DNA of 64,000 bases, taken from NCBI GenBank assembly GCA_947090635.1, contig CAMUOM010000001.1:62001-126000 (forward strand), in the 5' to 3' direction. The first letter of the stretch is position 1; each line of letters begins with the position of its first letter. Position numbers and translations under genes: made by a program. Below are positions 60,125 through 64,000 of this stretch, piece after piece. The notes beneath the pieces are model-generated. The model searched no databases and was not told where the DNA came from. It was given only the letters and a program-made list of their open reading frames with translations. Source of the DNA: an uncultured Candidatus Saccharibacteria bacterium (GTDB lineage Bacteria > Patescibacteriota > Saccharimonadia > Saccharimonadales > Saccharimonadaceae).

Positions 60125-61330
60125 ATGGATAGCAGACAGCCACTAGCAGAACAATTACGCCCACAAAGCTTATCTGATGTAGTCGGCCAACCCGAAGCGA
60201 TCGAAATATTAACCAAGATAGTTGATAGTGGTCATCCCACCTCGCTCATCCTCTGGGGCCCACCAGGCACCGGAAAAACTACTCTAGCGCGCATCGTAGC
60301 CCATGAATTTAACGCTGATTTTGTCGAACTGTCCGCCGTCAATGCAAAACGCGCCGACGTAGACCAAGTAATCGAGCATGCTCGACAAAATTGGAATCTA
60401 CAAATTCGTACGATTTTATTTATCGATGAAATCCACCGCTTTAATAAAGCGCAACAAGATGCCTTTTTGCCGCATGTCGAATCAGGACTGATTACTCTAA
60501 TTGGCGCTACTACGGAAAATCCATCGTTTGAAGTCATTGCCCCACTCATTTCTCGGGCACGCGTTATTGTGCTACACCAATTATCTGAAAGCAGCTTGAT
60601 AGAAATACTCCAACATGCAATTAAACTACTTAGCAACGATATTAAAATATCGAATGAATCCATCAAATTAATTGCACAATTATCGCATGGTGACGCACGA
60701 GCTGCCTTAGGTAATCTAGAGATGGCTTCGACGTTCACTAATGGCAAAACTATTACTCCTAAAATAGTTGCTCAAGCAGCTGGTGCCAAACTGCCCCGTT
60801 ATGACAAAAATGCCGACTCACACTACAATCTAATTAGCGCCTTCATTAAATCGATGCGTGGCTGCGACGAACGCGCTACTCTATACTACTTAGCTCGCAT
60901 GATTGAGGCTGGCGAAGATCCTAAATTCATTGCTCGCCGCATGATTGTTTTTGCCAGCGAAGACATTGGACTAGCCGGCAATGGCGCGCTCGGTCTAGCA
61001 ACTAGTGCATCACTAGCGCTAGAAAGAATTGGCATGCCAGAGGGCGGTATTGTATTATCTCATGTAGCATTAGCCTTAGCTAAATCAAAAAAATCACGTG
61101 AATCATATAACTCCTGGCAACAAGCCAAGCTAGCCGCTGCTACACTGCCGAATGCCGAAGTACCGCTCAATCTCCGCAACGCTCCGACAAAACTAATGAA
61201 AGATTTAGGATACAATCAAGGTTATCAATGGGTTGCTGGCTTTCACCAAACCGGCAGTTACTTGGCTCCGGAAGTAGATAAATTTTATAGTCAGCTTAAG
61301 CCTACCGATTCGTCAATACGTCCCGACTAG
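60125..61330 (+). CDS. rarA: Replication-associated recombination protein RarA (MgsA/WRNIP1 family)
   Basis: A 401-aa clamp-loader-like AAA+ ATPase: LAEQLRPQSLSDVVGQ, Walker A LWGPPGTGKTTLA, Walker B LFIDEIHRFNKAQQDAFLP, sensor 1 IGATTENPSFEV, sensor 2 GDARAALGNLE, and the tetramerisation C-terminus (MRGCDERATLYYLARMIEAGEDPKFIARRM). It acts at stalled forks. The start MDSRQPLAEQ is preferred over a longer frame that would begin inside the tRNA. Its last 29 bases overlap the convergent CDP-alcohol gene. Confidence 0.95.
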   Translation: MDSRQPLAEQLRPQSLSDVVGQPEAIEILTKIVDSGHPTSLILWGPPGTGKTTLARIVAHEFNADFVELSAVNAKRADVDQVIEHARQNWNLQIRTILFIDEIHRFNKAQQDAFLPHVESGLITLIGATTENPSFEVIAPLISRARVIVLHQLSESSLIEILQHAIKLLSNDIKISNESIKLIAQLSHGDARAALGNLEMASTFTNGKTITPKIVAQAAGAKLPRYDKNADSHYNLISAFIKSMRGCDERATLYYLARMIEAGEDPKFIARRMIVFASEDIGLAGNGALGLATSASLALERIGMPEGGIVLSHVALALAKSKKSRESYNSWQQAKLAAATLPNAEVPLNLRNAPTKLMKDLGYNQGYQWVAGFHQTGSYLAPEVDKFYSQLKPTDSSIRPD

Positions 61331-62000
61331 CCAGATTCTTACTATTATTCTTAGTTTGCTTAACATAGCTAGCCACGGACTTTGCACCTAGTGCGCCAGA
61401 TACTACTGTAGCAAGCCTACCAACCAGTTTAATTTTACCAGCTAAGTTAGATTTACCGTGTTCTTTAGCTACATTTCCACCAATAATCCCCGCCATTGCC
61501 ACCCAACGTGAAGCCTCAGCTATTTTACCTTCACCAGTAGTCTTGGGCTCGTGATGTAAAATAAACTTAGCAACACCATTTAGTGCCCAACCGGCTATTT
61601 TTGGTCCATAAATCATCGCTAGCTCAGACTTTTTAATCATTTTAGCGTCGCAAGCCGCCTTCGCAATTAATGCAGCTTTCGCTCCATCAGCCGCAATATC
61701 ACCCCATCGTCCAGCGGGATAATTAGCTACACGCGTTTTACGCGCTAAAGCACCATCCACCAAATCACACGCCGCACCAAGTGCCACCAGGCCAATGCCT
61801 CTAGCACGATGACCATGTTTAAATTGATTACATCCTAGCGCTACCAACCCAATGCCAGCAATAGTAACTAAATTTGGCAACGTCACAATACCATGTGTTT
61901 GTTCTGCTATTTTTTGCGCAGTAGTTAATTCTTTACCGTCAGCTATATCCTGCTGAGGCATCGGCACTAGATCCTTATCTAACTTATTGAAATTATTCAT
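61302..62000 (-). CDS. CDP-alcohol phosphatidyltransferase family protein
   Basis: A 232-aa membrane protein with the CDP-alcohol signature D-L-V-D-G-A-L-A-R followed by GRWGDIAADGAK, which supplies the metal-binding Asp residues; the spacing between AR and G is nine, one more than usual. Such enzymes make phosphatidylglycerol phosphate, phosphatidylinositol or similar lipids. Helices are unusually short. The start ATG 62000 overlaps the upstream gene by eight bases; ATG 62015 is an alternative. PlsC lies nearby. Confidence 0.82.
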   Translation of the reverse strand: MNNFNKLDKDLVPMPQQDIADGKELTTAQKIAEQTHGIVTLPNLVTIAGIGLVALGCNQFKHGHRARGIGLVALGAACDLVDGALARKTRVANYPAGRWGDIAADGAKAALIAKAACDAKMIKKSELAMIYGPKIAGWALNGVAKFILHHEPKTTGEGKIAEASRWVAMAGIIGGNVAKEHGKSNLAGKIKLVGRLATVVSGALGAKSVASYVKQTKNNSKNLASRDVLTNR

Positions 62001-63126
62001 TATGTGCATCCGCAAATTTTTTGATCATAATTTTCAACAACCTCTTGTCGCGCATTTCATTTTTATGATCATACTTTTTTACTACCTCTATAATATCACA
62101 TATAGATTTTTCGTCATACCATGCGATTAGCCAATCAGCATTCATAATTAAATAGCGCAAGAGAGCACGCCACACTCCAATACCACATCGCGGAAATAAT
62201 ACCGTGGCATTGCATGCATCCTTTAGCCACCCCTCTATTGCACTACGCCTAACTAAGCTATCAATCATTTTATCAGCTATAACTGGCGAATTAGACTTAT
62301 CTAATATATCAGAGGCTGCATAATTAGCCATATCCCATTTCATCTCACTGGCAAACTTAGCTAAAATATCGGCAATATAATCTGCACGTTCTAAGCTATC
62401 TATCGGAATTAAATCATAAGTTACACTTATACCACTACAATAAGCGGTTTTGGTTGCCTTACTATATACCTCTCGCGGGTGCAACTTTGCATTTTTAATA
62501 CAATCAATTAATTCATCTTCTGTATGTGCTAAAAGCATCCAAGCTCCATTATCTAGTAGTTTAATAATCCCCGCACACCTCAACTCGTTGACTATACTAG
62601 CAAATTCTACCTCATTAATACAAAATAATTCTTTTAAACAACTCGGGTTAGCTACACCTAACGTTATTAACGCCCGAGCAGCCGATTTTAGAGTAAGCTT
62701 ACCACGTTTATTGCGCACTAGCTTAGCTATCTGCAACGTTTTCTGCATTGCATCGCTACAATAAATATCGTCGTTACAGTTACTTAACATTAGTTGCTTT
62801 ATCGTACCAAATATTTCAGCACTACCTGGCCTTAGCTGAAACCGATCATTATAGATTAGACTATTACAACCAACAACAATTTTATGATCATGTTTTATAT
62901 ACACCTCTGTATCTAATAATCTAAATGATAGAAAATCTGTATCATCTTGTTTAATTTCTTCAAATAATTTGTTCATAGCATATGACACAGTATCATTTTG
63001 GTCTTGCACAACTTTCACATTACGCACTGCAACGCTATCATATTGCTCAATATACAATAATACATTGCATAAATCATGCTCATTTTTTTGAAATTCAGCA
63101 TATAGCACTTGACTTAATTTGATCAT
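61993..63126 (-). CDS. Hypothetical protein, all-alpha, unknown
   Basis: A 377-aa soluble protein, Cys-rich for this genome, that I do not recognise. The middle (KSAARALITLGVANPSCL, ASIVNELRCAGIIKLLDNG) looks like a winged-helix or three-helix module; the rest is helical. There is no membrane segment. Two starts compete. ATG 63126 lies directly behind GGGGGAGG. ATG 63144 is 11 bases from a TATAAT shared with the divergent plsC promoter. It overlaps the CDP-alcohol gene, so the two are probably co-translated. Confidence 0.7.
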   Translation of the reverse strand: MIKLSQVLYAEFQKNEHDLCNVLLYIEQYDSVAVRNVKVVQDQNDTVSYAMNKLFEEIKQDDTDFLSFRLLDTEVYIKHDHKIVVGCNSLIYNDRFQLRPGSAEIFGTIKQLMLSNCNDDIYCSDAMQKTLQIAKLVRNKRGKLTLKSAARALITLGVANPSCLKELFCINEVEFASIVNELRCAGIIKLLDNGAWMLLAHTEDELIDCIKNAKLHPREVYSKATKTAYCSGISVTYDLIPIDSLERADYIADILAKFASEMKWDMANYAASDILDKSNSPVIADKMIDSLVRRSAIEGWLKDACNATVLFPRCGIGVWRALLRYLIMNADWLIAWYDEKSICDIIEVVKKYDHKNEMRDKRLLKIMIKKFADAHNE

Positions 63127-63159
63127 ATCCTCCCCCGCACACATTGTTTAGGAATATTA

Positions 63160-63165
63160 TATAAT
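63160..63165 (+). promoter_or_regulatory. -10 box, leaderless-type promoter of plsC
   Basis: TATAAT, then GAATAC, then ATG 63172; six-base spacing. The sequence attatataat is near-palindromic and can serve the divergent gene too. Confidence 0.75.
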
Positions 63166-63171
63166 GAATAC

Positions 63172-63828
63172 ATGAAAGATTCCATTCTGGCGCTTCTATT
63201 TCGGTTTGGGTTAGGTTCAATATACCGTATACTTTATCGACCAAAAGCAATACGTCCCATCAAGCTCTCTCGTAATCGCGCCATTCTAGTCGGTAATCAC
63301 ACTAGCTATTATGATCCCATCACTATCGGCATCTTTTGCAATCGTTTTCCACATTTTATGGCAAAACGCGAATTGTTCGCTGCGCCATTTGGCTGGTTCT
63401 TTAAATGGCTCGGTCTAATTAAAGTAGACCGCGACCAACCGCACCAAGCGTTTATTGATGCTAAAAAATTGTTAGAGTCTAACCACATAGTTTTATGCTT
63501 CCCGGAAGGTACTACTAGATGGAAAAAATCTAATGAACTTCTACCATTTAAAAACGGCGCTATTAGGTTAGCTAAGGATACTGGAGCTCCTATTATACCA
63601 TTTGCTATCGTAGGGCATCCTAAACTATTTCATCGTTCCACTACAATAATATTTGGTGACCCAATAAATGTAACCGATGCTAGTAACGCAACAAATGAGA
63701 TGCTGCGAAATGCAGTGGCTAGTTTAATGCAGGAAATTAATAGGGAAAAAATTAATCTTATATCCGGTAAGCCCGCACGTAATCCATCAAAATGTCCACC
63801 GCCAAGCCGTAAATCTGGTAAAATATAA
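63172..63828 (+). CDS. plsC: 1-acyl-sn-glycerol-3-phosphate acyltransferase
   Basis: A 218-aa PlsC-type acyltransferase: NHTSYYD (catalytic NHx4D), PHFMAKRELFAAP, FPEGTTR and APIIPFAI. It makes phosphatidic acid from lysophosphatidic acid. The N-terminus is weakly hydrophobic, so it is membrane-associated. It precedes an AMP-forming acyl ligase, which fits uptake and activation of host fatty acids. Confidence 0.95.
   Translation: MKDSILALLFRFGLGSIYRILYRPKAIRPIKLSRNRAILVGNHTSYYDPITIGIFCNRFPHFMAKRELFAAPFGWFFKWLGLIKVDRDQPHQAFIDAKKLLESNHIVLCFPEGTTRWKKSNELLPFKNGAIRLAKDTGAPIIPFAIVGHPKLFHRSTTIIFGDPINVTDASNATNEMLRNAVASLMQEINREKINLISGKPARNPSKCPPPSRKSGKI
63819..63824 (+). promoter_or_regulatory. -10 box, leaderless-type promoter of the acyl ligase gene
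   Basis: TAAAAT, then ATAATT, then ATG 63831; six-base spacing. The box overlaps the last codons of plsC. Confidence 0.7.
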
Positions 63829-63830
63829 TT

Positions 63831-64000
63831 ATGGCTAGAAAAATTAAAGCCCCTTGGCTCAAGTCATATGGTAATCGCAAAAAGTCTTTGCGTTACCCAA
63901 ACATTTCCATCTACGACTTTATTGAGCGCAATGCTACGAAAAACCCAAGTGATATTGCGATAGATTATTTTGGTAATCAAGTTAGCTATGATGATTTAAT
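63831..64000 (+). CDS. AMP-forming acyl-CoA/acyl-ACP synthetase-like, 3' end outside window
   Basis: The first 56 codons are visible: APWLKSYG, LRYPNISIYDFIERNATKNP and IDYFGNQVSYDDL. This is the usual opening of long-chain acyl-CoA synthetases (ANL superfamily), which activate fatty acids with ATP. The catalytic core is beyond the window, so the exact substrate cannot be judged. Confidence 0.78.
   Translation, partial: MARKIKAPWLKSYGNRKKSLRYPNISIYDFIERNATKNPSDIAIDYFGNQVSYDDL

Noticed and set aside
1..64000. CRISPR array, insertion sequence, prophage or integron
   Set aside because: No spaced direct repeats, transposase, integrase or phage structural genes were found; the window is core-genome-like.
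1..64000. UGA recoded to glycine (as in Gracilibacteria/Absconditabacteria)
   Set aside because: TGA ends smpB, xthA, and the receiver gene at conserved C-termini, so it is a stop here.

Overview
The window looks like a small, host-dependent bacterium of the Patescibacteria/CPR group, most likely a Candidatus Saccharibacteria (TM7) lineage. This is inferred from gene content and architecture, because no 16S rRNA gene is present. TGA serves as an ordinary stop codon (smpB, xthA and recO junctions), so this is not the recoded Gracilibacteria/Absconditabacteria code. Coding density is very high and genes overlap or abut. Translation, cell-wall and membrane-lipid genes are present. No respiratory, amino-acid or nucleotide synthesis genes occur here, and there are no rRNA genes, insertion sequences, prophage or CRISPR.

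Layout. 1-3.5 kb: end of a bifunctional-type Rel (p)ppGpp enzyme, pyrophosphatase, and a PLD-type phospholipid enzyme. 3.5-8.6 kb: pheS-pheT-FKBP operon with membrane-anchored unknowns upstream. 8.6-13.5 kb: an unusual aquaporin, rmuC, and an overlapping smpB-xthA-ribokinase-like chain. 13.5-20.1 kb: two tandem hairpin RNAs, two GT4 lipid-type glucosyltransferases, a glutaredoxin/thioredoxin reductase block, a GH13 enzyme, an SGNH hydrolase and tRNA-Gln. 20.1-25.7 kb: ABC-F, HdeD-like, uppP, a CPx-type copper ATPase and a candidate sRNA. 25.7-31.7 kb: trmD, khpA, rpsP, an unassigned structured RNA, glyQS, and a degenerate histidine kinase/receiver pair coupled to recO. 31.7-39.4 kb: xseBA with a flippase-like protein, a THUMP methyltransferase, rpmA, a receiver, rnc-nudix-nusB-rpmF, and a LysM protein with an Asn-rich partner. 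39.4-52.2 kb: leuS, murF, a CtpE-type ATPase, tRNA-Ala, a candidate pseudoknot RNA, and the lemA-htpX-two membrane genes-ligA operon, then a polysaccharide deacetylase. 52.2-60 kb: tRNAs Leu, Cys, Gly, Phe; clpP-tig-hisS-glgB; tRNAs Leu, Leu; an FAD oxidase. 60-64 kb: rarA, a CDP-alcohol phosphotransferase, an unknown, plsC and the start of an AMP-forming acyl ligase.

The strongest pattern is in gene control. About 25 genes that head a transcription unit carry a -10 hexamer (TATAAT, TAAAAT, TATACT and close variants) ending exactly 6 or 7 bases before the start codon, with no Shine-Dalgarno sequence. This is the geometry of leaderless mRNA. Downstream operon genes instead use AGGAG-type ribosome sites or TAATG/TGATG/ATGA overlaps. 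Applying this rule corrected several start codons (trmD GTG, glgB-like, rarA, FAD oxidase).

The second theme is divergence of familiar enzymes. A sensor kinase lacks its phospho-His and ATP-site motifs. LigA lacks its zinc cysteines, a copper ATPase lacks its His-Pro motif, an aquaporin lacks its filter Arg, and an FAD oxidase lacks its His/Asp motifs. The third theme is several hairpin RNAs with their own promoters or terminators that no standard family explains.
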